This document shows, piece after piece, positions 1 through 8,028 of a stretch of DNA of 10,609 nucleotides. The DNA comes from GCA-2862545 sp047609825 (GTDB lineage Bacteria; Myxococcota_A; UBA796; GCA-2862545): the NCBI GenBank assembly GCA_047609825.1, contig JBLFXJ010000289.1, forward strand, positions 1 through 10,609, read 5' to 3'. The translations under genes and the position numbers were made by a program. Each line of letters starts with the position of its first letter. Position 1 is the stretch's first letter. The notes beneath the pieces are model-generated. The model had not been told where the DNA came from. It saw only the letters and a program-made list of their open reading frames with translations, and did no database searches.

Positions 1-1
1 C

Positions 2-1531
2 GTGCTGCCGCCGGTCGATGTCGGCCTGATGGGGAGCGCGTTCTTCCAGCTTCCCGAGGGGGAGTGGTCGCTCACGGTGGCGTCCCCCGGGACAGGGCTC
101 GCGGTGTCTCGCCTGGCGATCGACCCCCTGGACCGACGCCTGCATCGCGTGAATGTGCGCCTGGGGGACGTGGACGGCGGGCTCGCCGAGCTGGCGCTGG
201 CCGTCAGCGATCCTGATGGACGCCCGGTCGACGGTGCCGAGGTGAGCGTGGACGACGTGGTGGTGGGCACCACCACGAATGTCGGCGTGATCGAGGTGCG
301 CGGGCTCACCGTCGGAGACCGCCGCCTGGGTGTGTGGGCGCCGCTGCTGCTACCGCTGGAGCGCAACGTGGCGCTGCTCGAGGACCGCGAGGAGGTGGAT
401 CTGGCGTTGGACTGGGCGCCCGGGGCGGTGCGGTTCCGGGTGGACGGTCCAGCGGGGCCCGTCAGGGACGCGCTCCTGCGGATCCACGGGCCGGGGCGCG
501 TGCCGCCGGCGCGGGTGGACCGCTACGGTGAGCGCACCCTGGTGCTCGGCGCGGGGCGGTGGCAGGTGCTCGCCGCGAGCCCGACCACGGGGCTGGCCCA
601 GCGCACTTTCGATGTGATTCCCGAGGCGGGAGCGCTGCAGGAGGTGGCCATTCCGCTGGCGCCCGTCGCTGCGGGGATGTCCTCGCTCTGGCTGCGGGTG
701 GAGTCCGACTGGGGTGCGCCGGTGGTGGGCGCTCGGGTGACCCTCGGCGGCGATCCGGTCGGCACGACGGGGGAGGGCGGCTCGGTGCTGCTGGACAGCC
801 TGCCGCCCGGCCCGGCCACATTGACGGTGGCGGCCGAGGGGTTCCGAGCGGCAGAGCCGGTGACGGTCGAGCTCGGGCAGGGGCCGCACGAGCGCCTGCT
901 CCGGCTCGAGGCCATCGCGGGCTCGGTGGGCGTGTCGGTGGTAGCGCCCGACGGCACGCCGGCCGAGGCGGAGCTGGTGCTCGCCGGGCCTGCCGATCAC
1001 CCGGGCACCGGCGTGTCTCCCGGCGAGGCCGCCGTGCTCGAGCTGCCGCCCGGCGAGTGGTCCATCGTGGCGGTATCTACGGCATTCGGCCCGGGTCGAC
1101 AGTCCGTCGTGGTCGAGCCTGGCCAGGCCTCCGAGGTCCAGATCCAGCTCACCCGACGGGTGGCCGTGATGGGCGCCGATGCGGTCGTGCTCGACGCCCC
1201 CATCCGGTTCGAGTTCGATCGGGCCGACCTCAACCCCGACGCTGCACCCGTGCTCGATGCGGTGGCCGCGTTGCTGCTCACCCGGTCGGGCCTGATCGGT
1301 CTCGAGGTCGCCGGCCACACCGACAACGTCGGAGACCTGGCCTACAACCGAGACTTGTCACAGCGCCGGGCGGAGGCGGTGCTCGAGGCACTGGTGGCGA
1401 GGGGCGTGCCGCGGGAGCTGCTGTCCTCTGTGGGCTACGGCGCACAGAAGCCGGTCAACACCAGCGATGACGATGTGGGCCACGCAGCCAACCGCCGCGT
1501 GGAGTTCAGGGTCGTGGAAGAGATGCAGTAG
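2..1531 (+). CDS. Envelope protein with beta-sandwich repeats and C-terminal OmpA-like domain (5' partial)
   Basis: The reading frame is open from the left edge, so the true start and any signal peptide lie outside; 509 codons are visible. Residues 1-386 form about five Ig-like beta units of the carboxypeptidase-regulatory or PEGA style: 1-58, 61-138, 139-220, 226-304 and 306-386. Typical signs are PDGRPVDGAEV (71-81), GAPVVGARVTLGG (238-250) and LPPGEWSIVA (348-357). Residues 395-508 are an OmpA-like peptidoglycan-binding domain, with FEFDRADLNPDA (403-414), GHTDNVG (438-444), LSQRRA (452-457), GYGAQKP (478-484) and ANRRVEF (496-502). D441 and R456 are spaced like the pair that grips diaminopimelate in OmpA. 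The protein is therefore probably periplasmic or outer-membrane and tethered to the cell wall, with the repeats acting as a spacer or ligand-binding stalk. The repeats' ligand is unknown. The gene ends 12 bases from the convergent glpK stop. Confidence 0.9.
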   Translation: MLPPVDVGLMGSAFFQLPEGEWSLTVASPGTGLAVSRLAIDPLDRRLHRVNVRLGDVDGGLAELALAVSDPDGRPVDGAEVSVDDVVVGTTTNVGVIEVRGLTVGDRRLGVWAPLLLPLERNVALLEDREEVDLALDWAPGAVRFRVDGPAGPVRDALLRIHGPGRVPPARVDRYGERTLVLGAGRWQVLAASPTTGLAQRTFDVIPEAGALQEVAIPLAPVAAGMSSLWLRVESDWGAPVVGARVTLGGDPVGTTGEGGSVLLDSLPPGPATLTVAAEGFRAAEPVTVELGQGPHERLLRLEAIAGSVGVSVVAPDGTPAEAELVLAGPADHPGTGVSPGEAAVLELPPGEWSIVAVSTAFGPGRQSVVVEPGQASEVQIQLTRRVAVMGADAVVLDAPIRFEFDRADLNPDAAPVLDAVAALLLTRSGLIGLEVAGHTDNVGDLAYNRDLSQRRAEAVLEALVARGVPRELLSSVGYGAQKPVNTSDDDVGHAANRRVEFRVVEEMQ

Positions 1532-1543
1532 CTCCGGCCTGCG

Positions 1544-3016
<1,473 letters not shown>

Positions 3017-3027
3017 TTGGAGTGCTC

Positions 3028-3055
3028 CGTTCACGAGGGGGCACCGGCGTTCACG
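3028..3055. repeat. Phased 8-bp direct repeat upstream of glpK
   Basis: CGTTCACG occurs at 3028-3035 and again at 3048-3055, a 20-base period or about two helical turns, starting 12 bases upstream of the glpK start codon. The spacing would suit a dimeric repressor or activator bound on one DNA face, but no regulator gene is in view and the repeat may be chance. Confidence 0.3.
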
Positions 3056-3194
3056 GTGTAGGGTGGCATTCCCGCCGGCACGGGGCGCGGCGGATAACCG
3101 GTGACTCGGCATCGCGCCGCGCGACAACCCATCGTTGCGCACCGATCCGCGTCGTTTCCGCGGCGACCGGTCGACCCCATCTTGTGCACACGCT

Positions 3195-3198
3195 GGAG
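3195..3198 (+). promoter_or_regulatory. cydA ribosome binding site
   Basis: GGAG lies five bases before the ATG at 3204. It decides the cydA start against the in-frame upstream codon at 3135, whose extra 23 residues (arginine-rich, not family-like) are not part of CydA. Confidence 0.7.
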
Positions 3199-3203
3199 CC
3201 CGC

Positions 3204-4529
3204 ATGACCGACCTGCTCGCCGCGCGAAGTCAGATGGCGATGTCGCTCGGATTCCACATGGTGTTCGCCACCATCGGCATGGGCATGCCGCTGCTGATGG
3301 TCGTCGCCGAGGGGCTGTTCCTCCGCACCGGAGATTCGCACTACCTGATCCTCGCCAAGCGCTGGGCCAAGGGCACGGCGGTGATGTTCGCGGTCGGCGC
3401 CGTGTCGGGCACGGTGCTGTCGTTCGAGCTGGGCTTGCTCTGGCCGGGATTCATGCAGCATGCGGGACCGATCATCGGCATGCCGTTCAGCCTCGAGGGT
3501 TTCGCGTTCTTCTTCGAGGCGATCTTCCTCGGCGTGTACCTGTACGGGTGGGAGCGGGTGTCGCGCCGGGTGCACTGGCTCACCGGCATCGGCGTGTGGC
3601 TCTCGGGCACGGCCTCGGGCGTGTTCGTGGTGGCCGCGAACTCGTGGATGAACACCCCCACCGGCTTCACCCTGGATGACGCGGGCAATGTGCTGGATGT
3701 GGACCCCATCGCCGCGATGTTCAACCCGGCGTGGTTCGGCCAAGCGCTGCACATGACGGTCGCGGCCTTCCTCGCCACAGGCGTGCTGGTGGCGGGGATC
3801 CACGCGTGGATGCTGCTGCGCGACCCCAACAACGACTTCCACCGGAAGGCCCTCGCCATCGCGTTCTCAGTGGGTGCCGTGGCGACCTTCGTGCAGCCCC
3901 TCACCGGCCACACCGTGGCGGAGACGGTGGCCCATACCCAGCCGGTGAAGCTCGCCGCTCTCGAGGCGCACTGGGAGACCCAGCGCCGCGCCCCGTTCAC
4001 CATCGGCGGGTGGCCGGACGAAGTGGCGGAGGAGACCCACTACGGGATCGAGATCCCAGCGCTGCTGTCCATCCTTGCGTATGGCGACCCGGACGCCGAG
4101 GTGCTGGGGCTCAGCGACGTGCCGCCCGAAGATCGGCCTCCGGTCGCGGTCACCCATGCGGCCTACCAGATCATGCTCGGCACGGCCGGCGTGCTCGTGG
4201 CGGTCGCCACGGTGGGCCTGGTGCTGTGGGGGTGGCGTCGAAAGCTGCCGCTGGACCGCCCGTTCCTCTGGCTGGTGGTGCTGAACGCCCCGATGGGCAT
4301 GATCGGCATCGAGGCGGGATGGACCGCGACCGAGGTGGGGCGGCAGCCGTGGGTGATCCAGGGGGTGATGCGCACTGCGGATGCGGTGACGCCGATGCCG
4401 GGGCTCATCGTGCCATTCGCCATGTTCAGCCTGCTGTATCTGTTCCTGGGCGTTGTCACGCTGACCCTGCTGCGCCGCCAGTTCGAGCACAGCCCCCACC
4501 TGCCGGTGGAGGTGACCGATGCTGCCTGA
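3204..4529 (+). CDS. cydA: Cytochrome bd ubiquinol oxidase subunit I, short Q-loop (CIO-like) type
   Basis: A 441-aa integral membrane subunit that carries the hemes and oxidises quinol while reducing O2 to water. Seen: H18 (heme b595 ligand, E. coli His19) in LGFHMVF; SLEGFAFFFEAIFLGVYLYG (96-115) with the conserved glutamates E98 and E105; H183 (heme b558 ligand, His186) in QALHMT; K249 and E254 of the quinol site in QPVKLAALEAHWET; M324 (b558 ligand, Met393) in YQIMLG; and GRQPW (379-383). E. coli Arg391 is replaced by Q322. The region between TM6 and TM7 is short, so the C-terminal Q-loop insertion of the 522-aa E. coli protein is missing, as in cyanide-insensitive (CIO) oxidases. The start at 3204 has GGAG five bases upstream. 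It overlaps cydB by 11 bases, implying coupled translation in a cydAB operon. No cydDC or cydX is visible. Confidence 0.95.
   Translation: MTDLLAARSQMAMSLGFHMVFATIGMGMPLLMVVAEGLFLRTGDSHYLILAKRWAKGTAVMFAVGAVSGTVLSFELGLLWPGFMQHAGPIIGMPFSLEGFAFFFEAIFLGVYLYGWERVSRRVHWLTGIGVWLSGTASGVFVVAANSWMNTPTGFTLDDAGNVLDVDPIAAMFNPAWFGQALHMTVAAFLATGVLVAGIHAWMLLRDPNNDFHRKALAIAFSVGAVATFVQPLTGHTVAETVAHTQPVKLAALEAHWETQRRAPFTIGGWPDEVAEETHYGIEIPALLSILAYGDPDAEVLGLSDVPPEDRPPVAVTHAAYQIMLGTAGVLVAVATVGLVLWGWRRKLPLDRPFLWLVVLNAPMGMIGIEAGWTATEVGRQPWVIQGVMRTADAVTPMPGLIVPFAMFSLLYLFLGVVTLTLLRRQFEHSPHLPVEVTDAA
4508..4512 (+). promoter_or_regulatory. cydB ribosome binding site inside cydA
   Basis: GGAGG sits inside the last codons of cydA, six bases before the cydB ATG at 4519. 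A strong site within the upstream gene supports both the chosen start and an 11-base cydA-cydB overlap. Confidence 0.75.
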
Positions 4530-5592
4530 GCCGTTGGTCGCGGCGCTGATCGGCGGGGTGCTGGTGGCGTATGTGTTGCTCGGCGGTGCGGACTTCGGCG
4601 GCGGCGTGTGGGACCTGTTCGCCGCCTGGTCGCCGCGCAAGGTGCGGCAACGGCGGGCGATCGCGCTGAACATCGGCCCCATCTGGGAGGCGAACCATGT
4701 GTGGCTGATCGTGGTCATCGTGGTGATGTTCGTGGCGTTTCCCGTCGCCTTCGCCTCGGTGAGCACAGCGCTCCACATCCCGCTGGTGCTGATGCTGATC
4801 GGCGTGGTGTTGCGGGGCACCTCGTTCGTGTTCCGCACCTACGACTCCCGGCGCGAATCGGTGCAGGCGGGGTGGAGCTGGGTGTTCGCGGGTGCGAGCA
4901 CGGTCACCCCGGTGTTGCTCGGGGTGACCGTGGGTGCGGTGGCCTCTGGGCGCATCCGGCACGTCGATGGTGTGCTCCAAGCCGACTTCTTCTCGGCTTG
5001 GCTCGCCCCGTTTCCGTGGGCGGTCGGACTGCTCACGACCGCGATCTTCGCGTACCTGGCGGCCGTGTACCTGGCGGTGGACACGGCCTACGACCCCGAG
5101 CTGCAGGAGGACTTCCGCGCGCGCGGGCTGTGGGCCTCCGCCGCGGTGTTCGTGCTGGCGTGGGTCGCATTCGGGCTGTCCCGGTCCGGGGCGCCGCAGG
5201 TGTGGGCGGGGCTGTGGGAGTCGGCGTGGTCGGTGCCGTTCCAGCTCGTCGTGGGCGGGGTCGGGCTGGCCTGCATCGGCACCCTGTGGAGCCGTCGCTA
5301 TGCGCTTGCGCGTGCCCTGGTGGTGGTGCAGGTGGTGCTCGTAGTCGGTGGCTGGGCCTGCGCGCAGTACCCGTTCATCATCCCGCCCGATCTCACGGTA
5401 TACGACGCGGCGGGGCCCGATCGGGTGCAGTGGATGCTGCTCGCGGTCCTGGGCCTGGGGTCGATCCCGCTCGTGCCGACCTACGCGTGGATGCTCTGGG
5501 TGTTCAAGGGTCAGCGACCCCTGCGGTCACTCACCCGAGAGGAGGGAGCAGCGACCGCCGCCACTCCAGGAACCGCCACCCGGGAACCGTGA
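4519..5592 (+). CDS. cydB: Cytochrome bd ubiquinol oxidase subunit II
   Basis: A 357-aa polytopic membrane protein, the heme-free partner of CydA in the quinol oxidase. Family signatures are LGGADFGGGVWDLF (21-34), NIGPIWEANHVWLI (51-64), VLRGTSFVFRTYDS (97-110), and near the end AQYPFIIPPDLTVYDAA. E57 occupies the place of E. coli Asp58, an acidic residue of the proton path, so the acidic function is kept. I expect about eight transmembrane helices. The tail after the last helix (FKGQRPLRSLTREE onward) is polar and rich in Ala and Thr. The 3' end overlaps the oppositely oriented membrane-protein gene by 62 bases, so there is no room for a cydX or an ordinary terminator directly after the stop codon. 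Confidence 0.95.
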   Translation: MLPEPLVAALIGGVLVAYVLLGGADFGGGVWDLFAAWSPRKVRQRRAIALNIGPIWEANHVWLIVVIVVMFVAFPVAFASVSTALHIPLVLMLIGVVLRGTSFVFRTYDSRRESVQAGWSWVFAGASTVTPVLLGVTVGAVASGRIRHVDGVLQADFFSAWLAPFPWAVGLLTTAIFAYLAAVYLAVDTAYDPELQEDFRARGLWASAAVFVLAWVAFGLSRSGAPQVWAGLWESAWSVPFQLVVGGVGLACIGTLWSRRYALARALVVVQVVLVVGGWACAQYPFIIPPDLTVYDAAGPDRVQWMLLAVLGLGSIPLVPTYAWMLWVFKGQRPLRSLTREEGAATAATPGTATREP

Positions 5593-6364
5593 CCAGGAGC
5601 ACCGCCGCACCCCACGCCACAGGGGTGCCGAGTGCAGGGCCGAGGGCGGGGATCGCGAGCCCGGCGAACATGGCGTGGGCGGACACAGCACCGCTGCCGA
5701 GCATCATCGGGCCGACCGCACCCGCTTGCACGGCCTCGCCCTGAGACAGCCACACCGAGACCATGGTGGTGAGGAAGATCGCGGGAAATACCGATGCGAC
5801 GGCGGCAGCTATGGGCCCGCCCACGGTGGTGAGCCAGACCGCGACGCCGATCGCGGCCGCGGCGAACAGTCCGCGGGCTGCGAGGGTGACCGGACCCACG
5901 CGGTTGCCGCCCCGCGGCGCCGGGAGCGGGCGCAGGCAGGCCGCCGCACCGATCAGGGGGGTGGTGGCGGCGATGAACGCGCCCGTCCACCACAGCGCGC
6001 CGGCCGTCGCCAGGTGCTGCTGCCCCCACACCAGCGTCAGCGCGCCAGCGAACCACGCGCCGATTCCCACTGCGCTCATCAGCGTGAGTCGCGCCGCGAG
6101 TGACACTGCCGGGAGGTGCGGGGGTACGACCCGCCACAGCCAGAGAAAGCCGGCGTTGAGCAGCATCCCTGCCGGTACTCCGGCCATTGCATGCTGAAAA
6201 TCGGCTACGGAGGCCGACTGTGCCCAGATGCCGAGCGACGCGGGCACGATGGTGGTGGGGAGGGTGGCGAGCAGCCCGCCGAGGCGCCCGCCCAGGCGCT
6301 CGATGGCCACGGTGGCGCCGACGGCAACGATCCCGGCGAAGGCTGCAGGCAGGAGCAGGTGCAT
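5531..6364 (-). CDS. Polytopic membrane protein with internal duplication, function unknown
   Basis: I do not recognise this 277-aa protein with confidence. It is strongly hydrophobic throughout, with perhaps eight to ten transmembrane helices and few charges. Two halves resemble each other: about residues 7-80, with RLGGRLGGLLATLPTTIVPA (23-42), and about 161-238, with TVGGPIAAAVASVFPAIFLT (180-199). Each half begins with a helix, then a Gly-Gly turn, then a small-residue and Pro-containing helix. Such pseudo-symmetry is usual in transporters and in small GlpM/DUF3147-like proteins, but I cannot assign either. The start at 6364 is the first ATG in the frame. No good ribosome site precedes it (the nearest GGGAG is about 20 bases away), so the start is uncertain or leaderless. 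It converges on and overlaps cydB by 62 bases, and diverges from the sulfatase-like gene. Confidence 0.8.
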   Translation of the reverse strand: MHLLLPAAFAGIVAVGATVAIERLGGRLGGLLATLPTTIVPASLGIWAQSASVADFQHAMAGVPAGMLLNAGFLWLWRVVPPHLPAVSLAARLTLMSAVGIGAWFAGALTLVWGQQHLATAGALWWTGAFIAATTPLIGAAACLRPLPAPRGGNRVGPVTLAARGLFAAAAIGVAVWLTTVGGPIAAAVASVFPAIFLTTMVSVWLSQGEAVQAGAVGPMMLGSGAVSAHAMFAGLAIPALGPALGTPVAWGAAVLLVTVPGWRFLEWRRSLLPPLG

Positions 6365-6407
6365 CCGCCACGGCTACCGCCGCGCTCTCCCGCGGGCCAC
6401 GCGCTGC

Positions 6408-6488
6408 CCTTCGGTTGACGGATCCGGACCCTACCGTGCACCCGTCGGCATGGGCCAAGAGTGTTGGTTTCGGCCCGCCAACCGAAGG
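6408..6488. repeat. 10-bp inverted repeat around a TTGACG box
   Basis: CCTTCGGTTG at 6408-6417 is the exact reverse complement of CAACCGAAGG at 6479-6488, with 61 bases between the arms. The left arm overlaps a TTGACG hexamer. The right arm can alternatively pair locally, since TTCGG (6469-6473) complements CCGAA (6482-6486). This could be a pair of operator sites or chance; there is no direct functional evidence. Confidence 0.35.
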
Positions 6489-6582
6489 CGGGGGGCGGGC
6501 GTATGTCCTCGGCGATGCTCCGAAGCCTGTGGCCCTGGTTGGCGCGTCTACCGTCGATGCCGTAGGAGACGAGCCGTTGCGA

Positions 6583-6588
6583 GGAGGG
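6583..6588 (+). promoter_or_regulatory. Ribosome binding site deciding a GTG start
   Basis: GGAGGG lies six bases before the GTG at 6595. It fixes the start of the sulfatase-like gene there rather than at in-frame codons as far upstream as 6187, and leaves a protein that begins with a clean membrane anchor. Confidence 0.8.
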
Positions 6589-6594
6589 AAGACC

Positions 6595-8028
6595 GTGAAC
6601 CGCCAGATGTTGGTCCCCGTCGGAGTGCTGGTCGTCGTCGTGGCGCTGATCGGACTGTTGGTCGTGCTCGGTCAGCAGGAGCAATCCGCGGGCAAGTCCG
6701 AGACCCTCGCGCCGACCGTCGGCGCAAAGGCCAAGGCTCCCCGGGGCAAGGCGAAGGGTCCCACCAAAGTGGACCCGGCCAAACTGCTCCACGTCGCTGA
6801 TCCCCTCGCGGCGCGAGGCGACGCTCCGGAGGGCGCGCCGAACCTGGTGCTGATCGTCGTCGACGCGCTGCGGCGGGATCAGATGTCGATGTACGGCGGC
6901 ATGGAGAGCACGACGCCATTCCTGTCCCGACTGGCGGCCGCTGGTGTCGTGTTCGACGACACCATCGCCTCGGGCCCATGGTCCCGCCCGGCGCTGGTCA
7001 GCCTCGCCACCGGCCAACACCCGGCCACCGTCGGCATGATCCAGCCGAACGACGAGGGCAACCAGCGGGTGCTCGCCGACGGCGTCACCACGCTGGCCGA
7101 GCGGCTGCAGCAGGCGGGTTGGTACACCGCCGGGGTGACGGCGAACTTCAACAACAACCACAAGTATGGGCTCGCGCAGGGCTTTGACGCATGGCGCGAC
7201 AGCCACCCGTCCTCGTTCAACCCGCGCGTCCGGCTGGCCGCCGAAGACGCGGTGGACGAGCTGTTCCAGCTCCTCGACAAGCGGCCGGCCGACGCGAAGG
7301 AGCGGCCGGTGTTCGCCCAGCTGTCGTGGGTCGACCTGCACAAGCCGTTCGTCGTGACGAAGGAAGAAGCCGAGCCGTTCGAGCAGGAAGCCGACAACAT
7401 CGCCCCCTACCGGGCCATGGTGAAGCGCACCGACGACGCGGTCGAGAAGCTCGTGAGCGGCCTCGAATCCCGCGGTCTCACGCCGAAGAACACGGTGGTG
7501 GCGTTCGTTGCCGCCCATGGCGAGGGCCTGGCGATGCCCGGTCACCACGGCAAGCAGCATGGCCGCACGCTGTACCGCTCGGCGGTGCAGGTGCCGTGGG
7601 TTGTCGCGGGCCCTGGCGTGAAGGCCGGTCACCGGGTCGGCGGCATGTCGCACCACACCGACGTGATGCCCACGCTGCTCGGGCTGGTCGGCGTCGGAGT
7701 GGGCGAGGAGCGGCTGGCGGGCCTCGATCTGGCGCCGCTCGCTCGGGGCGAGGGTGATGCGGTCGAGCGCGACGCCGTGTACACCGACACCTGGTACTTC
7801 ACGGCGAACCATGCCGCGATCTACACGTCGGACCGGGTGTGCCAGCGCGACTTCGGCAGCACCGGCGGTCAGCCCATCCCCACGGGCTGCTACGACCGCG
7901 CAGCCGACCCAGACGCCAACCGGATCGCGGACAGCGACGGCGATCCGCTGTTCGCTGAGCTCGAGGCGTGGCGCACCGCTCGAGGCGCCGAGTACGACGC
8001 GTGGCCCCACACCACGGACGCCCCATGA
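6595..8028 (+). CDS. Membrane-anchored sulfatase-fold (alkaline phosphatase superfamily) protein with altered active site
   Basis: A 477-aa protein: N-terminal membrane anchor (about 6-26), a Lys/Ala/Pro-rich linker (about 30-65), then a sulfatase-type hydrolase domain that should face the periplasm. Seen: NLVLIVVDALRRDQMSMYGG (83-102) with metal-site D90; GPWSRPALVSLATGQHP (127-143), where S130 takes the place of the formylglycine cysteine; DLHKPF (247-252) with H249; HHGKQHGRTLY (317-327); VPWVVAGPG (333-341); and HHTDVMPTLLGL (353-364). The usual C/S-x-P-S-R motif is absent, as in the common W-S/T-x-P group of sulfatase-annotated proteins. The normal S-D-H-G metal motif reads A-A-H-G (306-309), so one metal-binding Asp is missing. 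Substrate unknown: it could be a phosphatase, a phosphotransferase or a non-catalytic binder. The GTG start has a strong GGAGGG six bases upstream. It ends in an ATGA overlap with the next gene. Confidence 0.88.
   Translation: MNRQMLVPVGVLVVVVALIGLLVVLGQQEQSAGKSETLAPTVGAKAKAPRGKAKGPTKVDPAKLLHVADPLAARGDAPEGAPNLVLIVVDALRRDQMSMYGGMESTTPFLSRLAAAGVVFDDTIASGPWSRPALVSLATGQHPATVGMIQPNDEGNQRVLADGVTTLAERLQQAGWYTAGVTANFNNNHKYGLAQGFDAWRDSHPSSFNPRVRLAAEDAVDELFQLLDKRPADAKERPVFAQLSWVDLHKPFVVTKEEAEPFEQEADNIAPYRAMVKRTDDAVEKLVSGLESRGLTPKNTVVAFVAAHGEGLAMPGHHGKQHGRTLYRSAVQVPWVVAGPGVKAGHRVGGMSHHTDVMPTLLGLVGVGVGEERLAGLDLAPLARGEGDAVERDAVYTDTWYFTANHAAIYTSDRVCQRDFGSTGGQPIPTGCYDRAADPDANRIADSDGDPLFAELEAWRTARGAEYDAWPHTTDAP

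Larger units (their letters stand above)
3017..3203. promoter_or_regulatory. Divergent glpK-cydA control region
   Basis: These 187 bases separate the starts of glpK (leftward) and cydA (rightward), so promoters for both should lie here. I cannot assign a convincing -35/-10 pair in this GC-rich DNA. Possible operator-like elements are an 8-bp direct repeat CGTTCACG at 3028-3035 and 3048-3055, exactly 20 bases apart; a 10-bp palindrome CGACCGGTCG at 3164-3173; and TGTGCACA at 3183-3190 just before the cydA ribosome binding site. Short palindromes are expected by chance in such DNA. Confidence 0.5.
6365..6594. promoter_or_regulatory. Divergent region between membrane-protein and sulfatase-like genes
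   Basis: These 230 bases separate two divergent genes and should hold promoters for both. A TTGACG at 6415-6420 reads toward the sulfatase-like gene, but no matching -10 is found at normal spacing. A long-range inverted repeat (6408-6417 with 6479-6488) and a small hairpin (6469-6473 with 6482-6486) are present. The frame of the downstream gene stays open leftward through this stretch, but the translation lacks family character. Confidence 0.45.

Noticed and set aside
350..1318. 322-codon leftward open frame within the OmpA-domain gene
   Set aside because: Antisense to recognisable beta repeats and the start of the OmpA domain; no motifs of its own.
6415..6437. TTGACG with TACCGT as a sigma-70-type promoter
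   Set aside because: The spacer is only 11 bases, too short for a normal -35/-10 pair, and no better -10 hexamer lies at 16-18 bases.
6187..6594. In-frame upstream extension of the sulfatase-like gene
   Set aside because: It would add 136 Arg/Gly-rich residues antisense to the membrane-protein gene; GGAGGG six bases before the GTG at 6595 and the following membrane anchor give the better start.
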